Shown: positions 45,396-54,753, counted from the first letter of the stretch. The stretch: DNA of 64,000 nucleotides from Lysinibacillus sphaericus (GCF_006864135.1 NZ_SADV01000004.1:248001-312000), one strand, 5' to 3'. The notes: generated by a model not told the origin, from the letters alone. Program-made: numbers and translations.

Positions 45396-46649
45396 TTATT
45401 CATTAGTTAGGGGATGGGTTGCTTTGTTCTCTTTTAACATAACTACAAGGAAGAATAAAATCGCTGCTGCTGCAAGAAGTATGGCTGCAATGTAGAATGC
45501 TAATACCTTGGAGCCAGTGATATCACCAATATAACCAGTAAGCGTTGGCGCAACAACAGATGAGGTCATACCAAAGAAGTTAAAGAAACCTAATGCTTTA
45601 GCAACTGTATTTGATGATACTGAGTCAGTTACATACGTAATTAATACTGGATCAATTGCAAGTTTACCTAGTAAACCATATAAGATTAGTGCAATATAAA
45701 GTACTGTAGGATTAGGTGAAAACACTGTTAAACTAATTGTTAGAGCTGCACCAATTAACAAGAAGAAAATTAAGCGCAGACGCATATGTGCATTTTTATC
45801 AATATATTTAGAAAATATTAATGCACCAGGTACTGCTGAGATTGCGACTAAAGCAGCTACATAGCCTACTGAACCTTGTTCGAATCCTTTTTCTGTGACA
45901 AGGAATGACGGTAACCATGTAACAATCATGTAATAACCATAACATGTTGCAAAATACACAAAATATATAACTAATTGTCTTGGTGAGAATAAATTTACTT
46001 TAGAAACTGCATCTTGTGTTATTGTTTTTTTATCTTCAGAGTCCTCTTTTGTAGCTGGTTTTTTTTCTTGTTTAACAAATAAAGCAAATACAAATGTTAC
46101 TGCTATTATTAGGATGGCTGTAATATAAAGCATGTAATTCCATTTGATTTCAAGACTACCTACTAAAACAGATGAACCTATTAAACCAATAACCATACCT
46201 AATGCGGAGCCGCTATTTATGATAGCGTTAGAAAAACTTTTTTTATCTTTTGGCATATGTTTAGCTGATAAGGAGAATGCTGCGCCATAGTATGAACCAG
46301 TCGAAAGACCTGCCAATAAGGCACCAACATACACTTGTGTGATTGTCGAGCTTGTCCCAATGACGAATGCTGCTAATGCAAAAATGATAAAGGCTGGGAT
46401 TATTACTTTTTTTTGACCAAATTTATCAACGAGTATTCCTGATGGAATTTGCATACCTGTATAGGCAAAGAAATAAATAGAAGCAACAAGTCCTACTTGT
46501 GTATCGCTAATGTTCCCCAATGATTCTTGAATTTGTGGGTATATTGGCGTAAGTATTGTTCGATAAATCCAAATAACTACCCAACCTAAACACAGTGTAA
46601 CAATTATTTTTTTGTAATAATTCGGGTCATTTTTAACTGTTTGTCCCAT
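45396..46649 (-). CDS. MFS transporter, organic-acid type
   Basis: 417 residues, twelve helices. N-terminal half: WVVIWIYRTILTPIYPQIQESLG, GILVDKFGQKKVIIPAF (loop 2-3 MFS motif) and FLAGLSTGSYYGAAFSLSAKHMPKDKK-like text; the C-terminal half follows a basic loop (KKPATKEDSEDKK). It looks like the anion:cation or sugar-acid symporter branch. It is transcribed leftward behind the dehydrogenase/cupin operon, from its own promoter block (46704-46782) that matches the block upstream of the dehydrogenase. The likely cargo is the acid those enzymes handle (inference). Confidence 0.87.
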   Translation of the reverse strand: MGQTVKNDPNYYKKIIVTLCLGWVVIWIYRTILTPIYPQIQESLGNISDTQVGLVASIYFFAYTGMQIPSGILVDKFGQKKVIIPAFIIFALAAFVIGTSSTITQVYVGALLAGLSTGSYYGAAFSLSAKHMPKDKKSFSNAIINSGSALGMVIGLIGSSVLVGSLEIKWNYMLYITAILIIAVTFVFALFVKQEKKPATKEDSEDKKTITQDAVSKVNLFSPRQLVIYFVYFATCYGYYMIVTWLPSFLVTEKGFEQGSVGYVAALVAISAVPGALIFSKYIDKNAHMRLRLIFFLLIGAALTISLTVFSPNPTVLYIALILYGLLGKLAIDPVLITYVTDSVSSNTVAKALGFFNFFGMTSSVVAPTLTGYIGDITGSKVLAFYIAAILLAAAAILFFLVVMLKENKATHPLTNE

Positions 46650-46703
46650 AATATGACACTCCTATTTTTTGTTTTTTTACTTATGTATTGCTTACGTTAA
46701 TTT

Positions 46704-46782
46704 TAGGTTATGAGTAAGTAAATAACATTGTTCACTTTTAACAAAAACAGAAATGGATTTGCACATTTTAGACAAAAGCATA
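46704..46782 (-). promoter_or_regulatory. Shared promoter/operator block, MFS copy
   Basis: On + it reads TAGGTTATGAGTAAGTAAAT, AACATTGTTCACTTTTAAC, AAAAACAG... GCACATTTTAGACAAAAGC. The same block stands before the dehydrogenase gene at 48634-48711 with few changes. On the transcribed (minus) strand it contains two direct TTTTGT(T/C)(T/A)AAA-like words about 34 bases apart and TGTTAAAAGTGAACA. Confidence 0.7.
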
Positions 46783-46892
46783 TACTTAAAATATTTACAA
46801 AAGTATGACTTATGATATTCTCACTAGCTGATCTTTACGTAGTACTTTTGCATCTTCGATAACTCTCTGCACAGCAAGGAAGGTACAACAAA

Positions 46893-46929
46893 CAAAAAAT
46901 AAGCCCGATTACCCTTAAGGTTATCGGAC
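46893..46929 (-). terminator. Terminator of the dehydrogenase/cupin operon
   Basis: On minus: CCGATAACCTT, AAGG-type short loop, GGTAATCGGGCTTATTTTTT. Confidence 0.75.
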
Positions 46930-47073
46930 TGACCTATATCTACAATACAACACAGGTATGACAATTTGTAATGATGACATGAAAGATTCCCCCTTTGTAG
47001 GTAGTACTTCTACAAAGAGGAATCTTTCTTTTTTACTATGAAAACTAGCTAATCAACAGACGCGCTCTTTCAA

Positions 47074-47457
47074 TTAATGATGTTTATGCGGAATAAAGCC
47101 GATTGGTGTTGGCCCCGCAATCCCTAACATCACAAAATCTTTATCAGAATTATTAGTCATTCCGTGCTTTTCACCAGCACGTGCAACAACAACATCTCCA
47201 GCTTTAATTTGAACCATTTCACCACACTCTGGATAAAAATCTGCTGTTCCTTCTACAACAATCCAAATATCATCAGCTTTGTCGTGCGAGTGAATTGGCA
47301 AATCTTGTCCTGGATGCATACACCAAACAGCTCCTACAGTATTAGGTGTTTCATAGAAAATATGTTTTGTCGCTTCTTCTTCTCTAAACTCTTGAATATC
47401 TGGCCAATGGAAAATACGATTTTTTAAATCTTTTCTTGCTATTTTTTTAAATGTCAT
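47074..47457 (-). CDS. Small cupin-domain protein
   Basis: 127 residues from the ATG at 47457, preceded by AAGGAGAAAATAC. One cupin barrel with metal site HSHDKADDIWIVVEG (His-x-His...Glu) and ARAGEKHGM (last His); ends with PHKHH, an additional His cluster. The CEGMVQIKAGD-type loop fits small single-domain cupins. It may be an isomerase, decarboxylase or lyase acting on a small acid. It lies behind the 2-hydroxyacid dehydrogenase with about 40 bases between, so they form one operon; their substrate should be related (inference). Confidence 0.85.
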   Translation of the reverse strand: MTFKKIARKDLKNRIFHWPDIQEFREEEATKHIFYETPNTVGAVWCMHPGQDLPIHSHDKADDIWIVVEGTADFYPECGEMVQIKAGDVVVARAGEKHGMTNNSDKDFVMLGIAGPTPIGFIPHKHH

Positions 47458-47499
47458 TGTATTTTCTCCTTGTTTCAAATTTTCAAAAACCTTCATTAT

Positions 47500-48459
47500 T
47501 TAGCGTTTAACAATATTTTGGCGTTTACCGTCTAAAAATGCTGTAGTGTTATCGAATGCAATTTTAGCACGCAGTTCCATCGCTTCATCCGTAAAGAAAC
47601 CTACATGTGGTGTTAAAATTACATTTTTGGCGTGTAATAGTTTATAGTATCCAGGAATAGGCGGTTCCATATCAAATACGTCGATACCAGCTCCCGCAAT
47701 TCGCCCTTCATTTAATGCATCCGCCAATGCATCATTGTCAACAATTGGGCCTCGTGCACAGTTGATGATAATGGCTGATTCCTTCATTAAATGTAATTTT
47801 TCTTTAGAAATTAAGCCTTTCGTGCTAGCTAGTAATGGAATATGTAATGACACAATATCTGATTGTACTAATAACTCATCTAATTCCATATACTCGATAC
47901 CTAAATCTTTAGCTTCTGGATTAATACTAGATTGATCTGAAGCGATTAAGTTTGCACCAAATGCTTTAAACAATCGAGCAGTCATTAAACCAATTTTACC
48001 TGTACCAATCAATCCAACTGTTTTACCTTTAATTTCACTACCTTGGAATGCCCCTGGGAAATTATCGGCACGAATTTCCCTATCACCCTTAGTAATGCGA
48101 CGATACACGTCTAATACTAGGCCAATCGTTAATTCCGCAACCGCTTGATTCGCATATCCAGCTGCATTACATACTATAATATCTTGGTTTTTAGCTTGTG
48201 TGATACCTACATGATCAACACCTGTAAAGGCCACATTGATTAATTTTAACTTGTCATTTTGATCAATTACTTCTGTAGGATAAGGATTATTCGCAATCAT
48301 AATAATATCTGCACCTTCACTACGACTTGCTAATTCTGCCCAATCAGACGTTTTCTCATTGTAATAAACAAATTCATGACCGCCCTGTTTGATTGGTTCC
48401 GCTAACTTTTCAATGATTGAATCTGGAACATTTAATGGCTCTAATAATTTTACTAACAT
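47500..48459 (-). CDS. D-isomer-specific 2-hydroxyacid dehydrogenase
   Basis: 319 residues from the ATG at 48459 (AGGAGG ten bases before); the upstream ATG at 48468 is too close to that site. NAD-binding VGLIGTGKIGLMTARLF with acidic residue after beta-2 (ASDQSS); catalytic Arg in NCARGPIVD, Glu in DVFDMEPPIP and His in LTPHVGFFTDEA. Reduces a 2-oxoacid to a D-hydroxyacid or the reverse. Operon with a cupin and, via a similar promoter, an MFS carrier. Being next to the allantoate cluster it could act on glyoxylate/glycolate-type compounds, but this is not shown by sequence. Confidence 0.93.
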   Translation of the reverse strand: MLVKLLEPLNVPDSIIEKLAEPIKQGGHEFVYYNEKTSDWAELASRSEGADIIMIANNPYPTEVIDQNDKLKLINVAFTGVDHVGITQAKNQDIIVCNAAGYANQAVAELTIGLVLDVYRRITKGDREIRADNFPGAFQGSEIKGKTVGLIGTGKIGLMTARLFKAFGANLIASDQSSINPEAKDLGIEYMELDELLVQSDIVSLHIPLLASTKGLISKEKLHLMKESAIIINCARGPIVDNDALADALNEGRIAGAGIDVFDMEPPIPGYYKLLHAKNVILTPHVGFFTDEAMELRAKIAFDNTTAFLDGKRQNIVKR

Positions 48460-48633
48460 ACAATCCATTCCTCCTATTTATGTCGATACGTCTGTTGATT
48501 AACTAGTGTCCATAGTTTAGAAAGAGAGAATCACACTTCTTTTTTTGTATACTTCGCACAAAAAATCTAGTATTTACATTGATTTACACTCCTGTTTTTT
48601 CTTATTTTTCTTGCTATACGCTTAATCTGATTG

Positions 48634-48711
48634 TAGGATATGAGTAATTAAATAACATTGTTCACTTTTAACAAAAATACAAACGACATTACATATTTTT
48701 AACAAAAGCTT
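48634..48711 (-). promoter_or_regulatory. Shared promoter/operator block, dehydrogenase copy
   Basis: TAGGATATGAGTAATTAAAT, AACATTGTTCACTTTTAAC, AAAAATAC ... ACATATTTTTAACAAAAGC: matches 46704-46782 nearly base for base for the first 45 positions and more loosely after. Confidence 0.7.
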
Positions 48712-48721
48712 TCGTGCAAAT

Positions 48722-48754
48722 TAAAAAATCAGCCCAAAAATTATCGGACTGATT
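48722..48754 (-). terminator. Terminator of the ABC exporter operon
   Basis: On minus: AATCAGTCCGATAATTTTTG, GGCTGATTTTTTAA. It lies 110 bases past the permease stop. Confidence 0.65.
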
Positions 48755-48862
48755 CGTTACATTATCATCGTATATTTACCCACACATTGTTTTTTGTCTA
48801 CCTTTTTAAGCAATCGATGCTCCTTGATTAAGGTCACCTTTTACACCTTTACCATAAAAACT

Positions 48863-51187
48863 TTATTCCACACTTTTTAGCGATTCAATCATATTTATTT
48901 TCGTCACTTTTCTTCTAAGAAGTAAGTTAGACACTATAGTCAGTAAGAACGCGACAATTATAGAGACTAAGATGATTAACATATTTAATTTATCTGGGAT
49001 TTGTTGATGGGTGCTTGATAGAGCCTTTACGATAATTTTATAGACATAGCCACTGATTGGTAAAGCTACAATGACCGCAAATGTTGTTAGGATAATGTTT
49101 TCCAAAAATATTAATCTGTTTATTTTATTTTTTTGATAGCCTAATACTTTCAGTGTTGCCAGCTCACGATTCCTTTCATATATGTTGATGGAAGATATCG
49201 TATAGATGGCGCCAAAGGACAGTATGATGGCGCTTGTGATAAACATGATAAATACAAAACTGTTTTGCTTCACAATATATTGTGCCGATTTTTTTAATTC
49301 ATTCTTATCGGCAATTGTATCTACACTGCGATCTTTTTCAAAAAAATTACGAGCGCTCATAGCATCTGTAGCGTTATTTGTTTGAACTAAAAGCGAAGTT
49401 GGATTGTAGTCTATGTTAAAGCTCTTTAAGTACTCTGGTGTACTATAAAATGATGGATTCGAATACTGTGTAGAGATATTTAAAACCTTCATTTCTACAG
49501 AAGTATTTTTTAGCTCTGGCGCTGTAAACTTTATGTTAACACGATCCCCTTTAGAAATATGATATTTGTCAGCGTAAGATTTGGGGACAAGCACACCGTT
49601 ATTTTCTAAAGCTATTCTATTGTCATTTTCGTCGAAGAAATGAACGAGATTGTTTTCTTGTTCAGTAACAACTAAATTGGCGCTTTCTTTTTTATTATCT
49701 TTTATGATTTCAATAGGAAGAGTAGCTAACAAATAACTAGTTTTAATTTCAGAAGGTAGTTTTACTGTCTTAAAATTTGTACCCATCGTATAATCGACTC
49801 TTAGATCATAAGCATAAACATCTTCAATTTGATCTGCTACTTTTAGCAAGGATGCTTGAGTACCGAAAGCAGTAATCAATAAAACGGTGCTTACAACAAC
49901 ACCAATTGAACTTGCTAAAGCTTTTTGTTTATTTAAAAATATATTTCTCAAAATGAGTTTATAACTGTAGGAAATACGACTCCATAGACCTGGAATTCTT
50001 TCTATCAAGAGCTTTTTCATCTTCTTTGGCGGTTTAGGACGCATAGCCTGAGCTGCATGTTCCTTTAATATAGCTCTACCACTTAAGTAACATGACAGAA
50101 CACCAAAGGCACTAGAGAAAATAATCGGTGGGATGATTGACAATAAAGAGAGTGAGAATTTTATGTCAGGCAAAGAGTAGGCCCTTGCACAAGACGTAGT
50201 TACTAAAGGAATAAATACAAAAGCGGCAATTACACAACCTATAATTGAGCCTAGTATTCCTGCCAGCATAGGGTATCCCATATAGTGAAGCATAATGTTG
50301 CTGTTTTTTACACCTAAAGCCTTCATAATACCAACTTGATTCCTTTGCGAATCGATAATCCTCGACATGGCGAGAAATAGGATAATCGCTTCAATCAAAA
50401 AAAGTACTAAAGGTATAACTTTACTCATTAAGTTATTATTTTTAATCGTTTGATTGATTTTAGAATAGTTCAAAGTCCGTTCCTTATTTACTTGATCTAA
50501 ATAGCTAAGCTGCTTGGACTGTTCTTCAATTGATTTGCCTAACTTTTCAATATCGTAACCTTCTGTAGCATCCACGATGATTTCATTAAAGTAAAAGCCA
50601 TTTAAGATTTCGGGTAATGTTTCTTCAGCAATATAAGCGACTCCATATGCTTTATGGTCTTGAATTTCATTCTTTTTTGCGTGTTCAACATTCTCACCTA
50701 AGCCACTAATTGTAAAGTTAAAGCTGCTTTCATTCGCATTTATCGTGATTTGATCGCCGACACGATATTGATGTTCTTTTGCATAATGAGAATCTAATAA
50801 AATCTCATCCTTTTTTAATGGGATACTACCTTCAGTTATAGTAGGTGTATTTATTTCATTGTTGTCTGGGATCGAATGAATTTTTAATGACGTTTTGTAA
50901 TCTTCAAACGTTTGCGTACCATCAAAGGTATAACGTCCTTCGATTTTATTGATACCTTCAATTTTACTTAACCGAGTGACATCATTTTTAGAAAGCTGAC
51001 TGTAATATACATGTAAATCGCTTAAATTATGTTTTTGAAAGTAATCCTTCGTATACGTATTAAGATTAGTGCTGTAGGTTACTAGTCCCGCATAGAAAAA
51101 AGCACCTACTGCAATAACAATCACGACGGCGATAAATTGCCCCAAAGACTGTTTGATGTCCCTCAATAATTTTAAAAGCAATTTCAT
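48863..51187 (-). CDS. FtsX/MacB-type ABC transporter permease
   Basis: 774 residues from the ATG at 51187 (a GTG at 51196 inside the ATPase end is the alternative). Layout of the large FtsX class: one N-terminal helix (about 14-37), a big outer domain, three helices about 258-375, a second outer domain after a helix near 425, and a last group of helices near 655-765 with ERNRELATLKVLGYQKNKI, the coupling-helix type motif. These permeases act in mechanotransmission, peptide export or antimicrobial-peptide resistance. The LolD-type ATPase is encoded just upstream. No adjacent sensor kinase supports a bacitracin-type role. Confidence 0.9.
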   Translation of the reverse strand: MKLLLKLLRDIKQSLGQFIAVVIVIAVGAFFYAGLVTYSTNLNTYTKDYFQKHNLSDLHVYYSQLSKNDVTRLSKIEGINKIEGRYTFDGTQTFEDYKTSLKIHSIPDNNEINTPTITEGSIPLKKDEILLDSHYAKEHQYRVGDQITINANESSFNFTISGLGENVEHAKKNEIQDHKAYGVAYIAEETLPEILNGFYFNEIIVDATEGYDIEKLGKSIEEQSKQLSYLDQVNKERTLNYSKINQTIKNNNLMSKVIPLVLFLIEAIILFLAMSRIIDSQRNQVGIMKALGVKNSNIMLHYMGYPMLAGILGSIIGCVIAAFVFIPLVTTSCARAYSLPDIKFSLSLLSIIPPIIFSSAFGVLSCYLSGRAILKEHAAQAMRPKPPKKMKKLLIERIPGLWSRISYSYKLILRNIFLNKQKALASSIGVVVSTVLLITAFGTQASLLKVADQIEDVYAYDLRVDYTMGTNFKTVKLPSEIKTSYLLATLPIEIIKDNKKESANLVVTEQENNLVHFFDENDNRIALENNGVLVPKSYADKYHISKGDRVNIKFTAPELKNTSVEMKVLNISTQYSNPSFYSTPEYLKSFNIDYNPTSLLVQTNNATDAMSARNFFEKDRSVDTIADKNELKKSAQYIVKQNSFVFIMFITSAIILSFGAIYTISSINIYERNRELATLKVLGYQKNKINRLIFLENIILTTFAVIVALPISGYVYKIIVKALSSTHQQIPDKLNMLIILVSIIVAFLLTIVSNLLLRRKVTKINMIESLKSVE

Positions 51188-51189
51188 GA

Positions 51190-51894
51190 TTACCACTCAA
51201 TCCCTTCAACACTTTGTTTTTCCTCATTTATCGTAACACTTTCGATCAGTCCGCTTTTTACTTTAATTATTTTGTCAGCCATAGGGGCAATGGCAGAATT
51301 ATGTGTGACTAAAATAACACATTTCTTCGTTTCTCTATTTAAATCTTGCAGAAGCTTTAATACAGACTTGCCAGTTACATAATCCAAAGCGCCTGTTGGT
51401 TCATCACAGAGTAAAAGTAAGGGGTTTTTCGCAACAGCTCTAGCTATAGCTACTCTTTGTTGTTCTCCTCCAGAAAGCTGGGAAGGGAAATTTTTAATAC
51501 GATCCGCTAATCCGACTTTATGTAAAGTATCTTTAGCATCCAGATTGTTTTTACATACCTCAGTAGCGAACTCAACATTTTCAAGAGCGTTTAAATTCGG
51601 AATTAAGTTATAGAATTGAAAGACGAAACCCACTTTCTCACCACGATATTCCGTTAACTTTTTTTCGTTCAATCTTGTTATTTCTTGATTCCCAACAAAG
51701 ACTTGACCTGAGGTAGCCGTATCCATACCGCCAAGAAGATTCAGAATCGTACTTTTACCCGCACCACTAGCCCCTAAAATAACGACGAATTCCCCCTCAT
51801 TTATGGAAAAATCAACACCATTAAGGGCCTTGATTGGGACTTCTCCTATTTTGTATTCTTTCGTTACGTTTTTAAATTCGATTAACTTTTTCAT
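51190..51894 (-). CDS. ABC transporter ATPase, LolD/MacB type
   Basis: 234 residues. Walker [11 protein letters not shown]-loop [18 protein letters not shown], signature [14 protein letters not shown], Walker [14 protein letters not shown]-loop and H-loop VTHN. The PNL.ALENV stretch is typical for the MacB/LolD group that pairs with FtsX-type permeases. It energises the permease encoded next. Start ATG behind GAGGAGATGAAATAA. A long palindrome lies 40 bases upstream (51931-51979). Confidence 0.95.
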   Translation of the reverse strand: MKKLIEFKNVTKEYKIGEVPIKALNGVDFSINEGEFVVILGASGAGKSTILNLLGGMDTATSGQVFVGNQEITRLNEKKLTEYRGEKVGFVFQFYNLIPNLNALENVEFATEVCKNNLDAKDTLHKVGLADRIKNFPSQLSGGEQQRVAIARAVAKNPLLLLCDEPTGALDYVTGKSVLKLLQDLNRETKKCVILVTHNSAIAPMADKIIKVKSGLIESVTINEEKQSVEGIEW

Positions 51895-52442
51895 TTATTT
51901 CATCTCCTCAAATAATTTTTTATCAACGGCAAGTAACTCTAAAATAAACAACATTTGTCGTATATTTTAGAGTTACTTTTAGTTGTCTCTTTTTGTTGCT
52001 TGGCTTTATTAAGAAGCCGTTAATCACGGCAAAATATTAGAAATTTAAATCGACTTAAAAAGGATTTCAATCTACCGATCTCTGTGGAGATTACAACCAC
52101 ATCACGCCCACGGCTTCACGAAGATTCCATAATATTGACGGCAGTAATGCCTCGGCATTATTTCGTCCGGATTCGGCCAAAAACAGTTAAATCATTCTAA
52201 TAATATATAAGCTGATAAAATTAAATATATACACGTTTGGTAAAAAATACATTTTAATTTCCTTTTTAAAAAAGAAGGTTTAAAAATGCTTCAGTATCTT
52301 TTATTGATTTTTAGTAGACATAATATAATTATCGGTTACCTAAAGATTTAAATGATGAGTGACAAGATGTTAGAGGCTTAGAATAAGTATATTTATTCAC
52401 AAAGAAATGAAAATCCTGATGCTAAGAATAGAAGAGGATAAA
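51895..52442. other. Gap with a palindrome and a GC-rich gene scrap
   Basis: 51931-51979: AAGTAACTCTAAAATA, loop, TATTTTAGAGTTACTTTT, directly upstream of the ATPase gene. About 52070-52190 is GC-richer; on minus it reads ...AESGRNNAEALLPSILWNLR... up to a stop, probably the tail of a lost gene. Otherwise empty. Confidence 0.5.
51931..51979. repeat. Palindrome upstream of the ABC exporter operon
   Basis: Sixteen-base arms (AAGTAACTCTAAAATA and complement) around a 16-base loop. The T-rich side is on +; on the operon strand there is no T run, so an operator or leader hairpin is as likely as a terminator. Confidence 0.6.
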
Positions 52443-52613
52443 TTATATTCGCTTTCCTCCCCCTTTGGTTGATTTGTATATAGAACGGATTGTACGAACT
52501 AAAATAAACAATCCTCTAATTAGAAACATAGAAGTAGTTGGTATTGCAGTTTGCACAAAAAACCTCCCCGAATTATGTTTTAATAAATCCATTACTGCAT
52601 AAATTTCAATCAT
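52443..52613 (-). CDS. Small membrane-associated hypothetical protein, 56 residues
   Basis: Start ATG at 52613 with GAGGGG and 9-base spacing. The product has one hydrophobic stretch (PTTSMFLIRGLFILVRTI) and a basic tail (KSTKGGGKRI), as in small single-span proteins. Not recognised. The clear ribosome site is the main support for it being real. Confidence 0.45.
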   Translation of the reverse strand: MIEIYAVMDLLKHNSGRFFVQTAIPTTSMFLIRGLFILVRTIRSIYKSTKGGGKRI

Positions 52614-52729
52614 AACCAAATTTCCCCTCATAAATTAACCTACTCCGTTAGTTTAAATTTGACTCTGTATTTAATATAAATATCCAGTTTTCTTTAAAGT
52701 AAGTTATTCAATTAAATGACCATAAAACC

Positions 52730-52766
52730 AAAAATGAGCGCTTATCCTTTTCCAGGATTGCGCTCT
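52730..52766 (-). terminator. Terminator of the DUF523 gene
   Basis: On minus: GAGCGCAATCC, short loop, GGATAAGCGCTC then ATTTTTGG. Confidence 0.75.
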
Positions 52767-52791
52767 ATAATCGAAAATCTTTTTAATAATT

Positions 52792-53250
52792 TCAATGGAT
52801 ATTATCGGAAAACAGCTCTTCAGATATTACTTGTATTCCATTTCTTTTAAGTAAAGCAGTTGTAACTCCGTTTCCAATAATTTTCTTACTTTTAAATTCG
52901 CCATTATAAATCATTGAACTTCCACAAGATGGACTATATTCTTTAAGTACGACTATTGTCGCTCCAACCTCTATAGCCTGTTTTAATGTTTCGTAAGCTC
53001 CTTTTATGTACAATTTCGTAACATCTTTACCTGATATCTCAATCACTTTGGCTTTACTATTCAATACATCTTCCCCATCACCACCTATTATTTCAGCAGG
53101 TTCTCTGGGAGTTGAAAACCCACCAAGCAATTCAGGGCATACGGCAATCGCCTTATTGTCTTCTATTAGTTTACGAATCTTATTATTTAAACTATGCGTA
53201 CCGTTATATCTTACTTTTAATCCTACTAAGCAAGAACTTACTAATATCAT
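52792..53250 (-). CDS. DUF523 (TudS-like) iron-sulfur protein
   Basis: 152 residues from the ATG at 53250 (GAGGTGATAGC before it). Three conserved cysteines at family positions: SCLVGLKVRYNG (second Cys of VSSCLVG), AVCPELLGGFSTPREPAEI and YSPSCGSSMIYNG. In TudS thiouracil desulfurase, which shares this domain, three cysteines bind a [4Fe-4S] cluster with an open site that takes the sulfur; the same layout here predicts a desulfurase of thiolated pyrimidines or similar. Substrate not shown. Encoded alone with its own terminator. Confidence 0.9.
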   Translation of the reverse strand: MILVSSCLVGLKVRYNGTHSLNNKIRKLIEDNKAIAVCPELLGGFSTPREPAEIIGGDGEDVLNSKAKVIEISGKDVTKLYIKGAYETLKQAIEVGATIVVLKEYSPSCGSSMIYNGEFKSKKIIGNGVTTALLKRNGIQVISEELFSDNIH

Positions 53251-53577
53251 TGCTATCACCTCAAATTAAATTTCACCTTATGTTTTTCAATTAATATCAT
53301 TTCTTACTTCATTATCTGGTCCGATTGTTGAACACAAGTTAAACAACACTCTCCAACTAACCTGCTTCGTTCGTTGAATACATATATAATACTTTTATTT
53401 TATAAGCATTCCAAATTATATATCTTTAATCATAAATAAAAGCTGAACTAATAAAAAATAGCTCAGCTTTATAGCTTATTATCATGTTACACATTGTATA
53501 TAGGATACTGATGTATTAACTGAATTACTTTGACTATTAACTTTTAATAAAACATTCCCACCTCTGAGTTATTTTTA
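53251..53577. other. Gap between DUF523 and Sco genes
   Basis: Holds the leftward Sco terminator at 53436-53472. Nothing else recognisable. Confidence 0.55.
53436..53472 (-). terminator. Terminator of the Sco-like gene
   Basis: On minus: AAAGCTGAGCTA, loop of Ts, TAGTTCAGCTTTTATTTAT. Confidence 0.7.
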
Positions 53578-54165
53578 TTATTTAGTTAACGCCTGCATAT
53601 CTGCCACAATCGTCTCAACTGGTACATCTGTATAAGCATCATAATCTTTCACAACAATCCCATCAGCATTAACTAAGTAATACCTTCCCATATGTATAAC
53701 TTGGTCAGTATTTGGATCATTTTTCACGTGTGATTTAAACGATTTCATAGCAAACTGTTCAATAAACTTTTGATCATAGCCAGTCAATAGTTGCCATTTG
53801 CTTTCATCGGGAACTGAATATGTTTTTAAATAATTTTTTAAAACTTCTGGCTTATCAACCTGAGGATCAACGCTAAATGCTAAAATCTGATAATCTTCCA
53901 TGCCTTTATCCTGAAGTGCCTTTTGTACCTCTGTCATGTTATACGTCATTGGCGGACAAATGGTATTACAATTAGTAAAGATGAACATCGCTAACGACGG
54001 CTTGCCTTTAATATCATTAAGGCTAACCTTTTCATTTCTTTGATTAGTTACCGAAAAATCCTGTACTTCTATGTTCATTTCAGGTTCAAATTTATAACTT
54101 CCACAACCAGTTAGAATGCTACTTAATGTTAGTATCAACACGAGCAAGACACTGTTCTTTTTCAT
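53578..54165 (-). CDS. Sco1/SenC-family copper chaperone lipoprotein
   Basis: 195 residues; lipobox ILTGC, then a thioredoxin fold with the copper site CNTICPPM (Cys-x3-Cys-Pro) and the distal His in VIHMGRYYLVNADG. FSVDPQVDKPEVLKNYL is the usual middle motif. Sco proteins deliver copper to the CuA site of cytochrome c oxidase on the outer face of the membrane; in Bacillus the counterpart is YpmQ. Start ATG at 54165 favoured; the upstream GTG at 54177 overlaps the ribosome site GAAGGG. No oxidase gene in the window. Confidence 0.94.
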   Translation of the reverse strand: MKKNSVLLVLILTLSSILTGCGSYKFEPEMNIEVQDFSVTNQRNEKVSLNDIKGKPSLAMFIFTNCNTICPPMTYNMTEVQKALQDKGMEDYQILAFSVDPQVDKPEVLKNYLKTYSVPDESKWQLLTGYDQKFIEQFAMKSFKSHVKNDPNTDQVIHMGRYYLVNADGIVVKDYDAYTDVPVETIVADMQALTK

Positions 54166-54753
54166 ATATTTGCACACTTCCCTTCAATTTACCATCGTTT
54201 TTTATTGTATAAATTATAGTTACTGAATACAAGATATGAGCTTAACCTTTCATTTTTTTATGTCCATTCAATGTATATTGTATGATTTTGGTATATTAAT
54301 ATCCTATAATTTCCAGATAATTCACAATTCTTTTAAATTTTTTTAAACTGTTATTTTACTGTTTTGGTTATTTCCCAAGACATCATACAATTGTTATATA
54401 ACAAAGTTTTTTTAGTTCCCAAGCATATCCTACGTATGAAGACACAATAATAAATTCTTAAAATTTCTCTTTCACACCCGAATTTTCTCCCACATTCACA
54501 ATTATCATCATTAAACTATTATAAGAATATTATTCTATAAAAAATACCATTCTCTTTTATACAGTTTATTTCTATTAAATCCTTATTATTTCTATGTTAT
54601 TTCCACAATCTGAAAATGATTAAAAATTACAAAAACTCGAAATTTAGTATTGCATTATAAGAATCTTCCCCATAAAATAAGTGAATATAACGACGAGAGA
54701 AAAAAGAAGTATGTCGTTTAAGACAGAAATATATGGCTTGAGGGGGAATAATA
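54166..54753. other. AT-rich promoter region before the first acetate symporter operon
   Basis: About 590 bases with very low GC and no gene. An ATAACAATTG/CAATTGTTATATAAC-type symmetric stretch occurs near 54380-54400. The operon promoter should be in 54600-54720; I cannot fix it. Confidence 0.5.

Larger units (their letters stand above)
46650..47073. other. Gap between MFS and cupin genes: promoter block, terminator and palindrome
   Basis: 46704-46782 is the shared promoter block. 46893-46929 on minus is a terminator for the dehydrogenase/cupin operon. 46981-47034 is a long palindrome (GAAAGATTCC ... GGAATCTTTC with CTTTGTAG/CTACAAAG) with Ts only on the + side. Confidence 0.65.
48460..48862. 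other. Gap: dehydrogenase promoter block and ABC operon terminator
   Basis: 48634-48711 is the shared promoter block; 48722-48754 is the leftward terminator of the FtsX/LolD-type operon. No gene. Confidence 0.65.
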
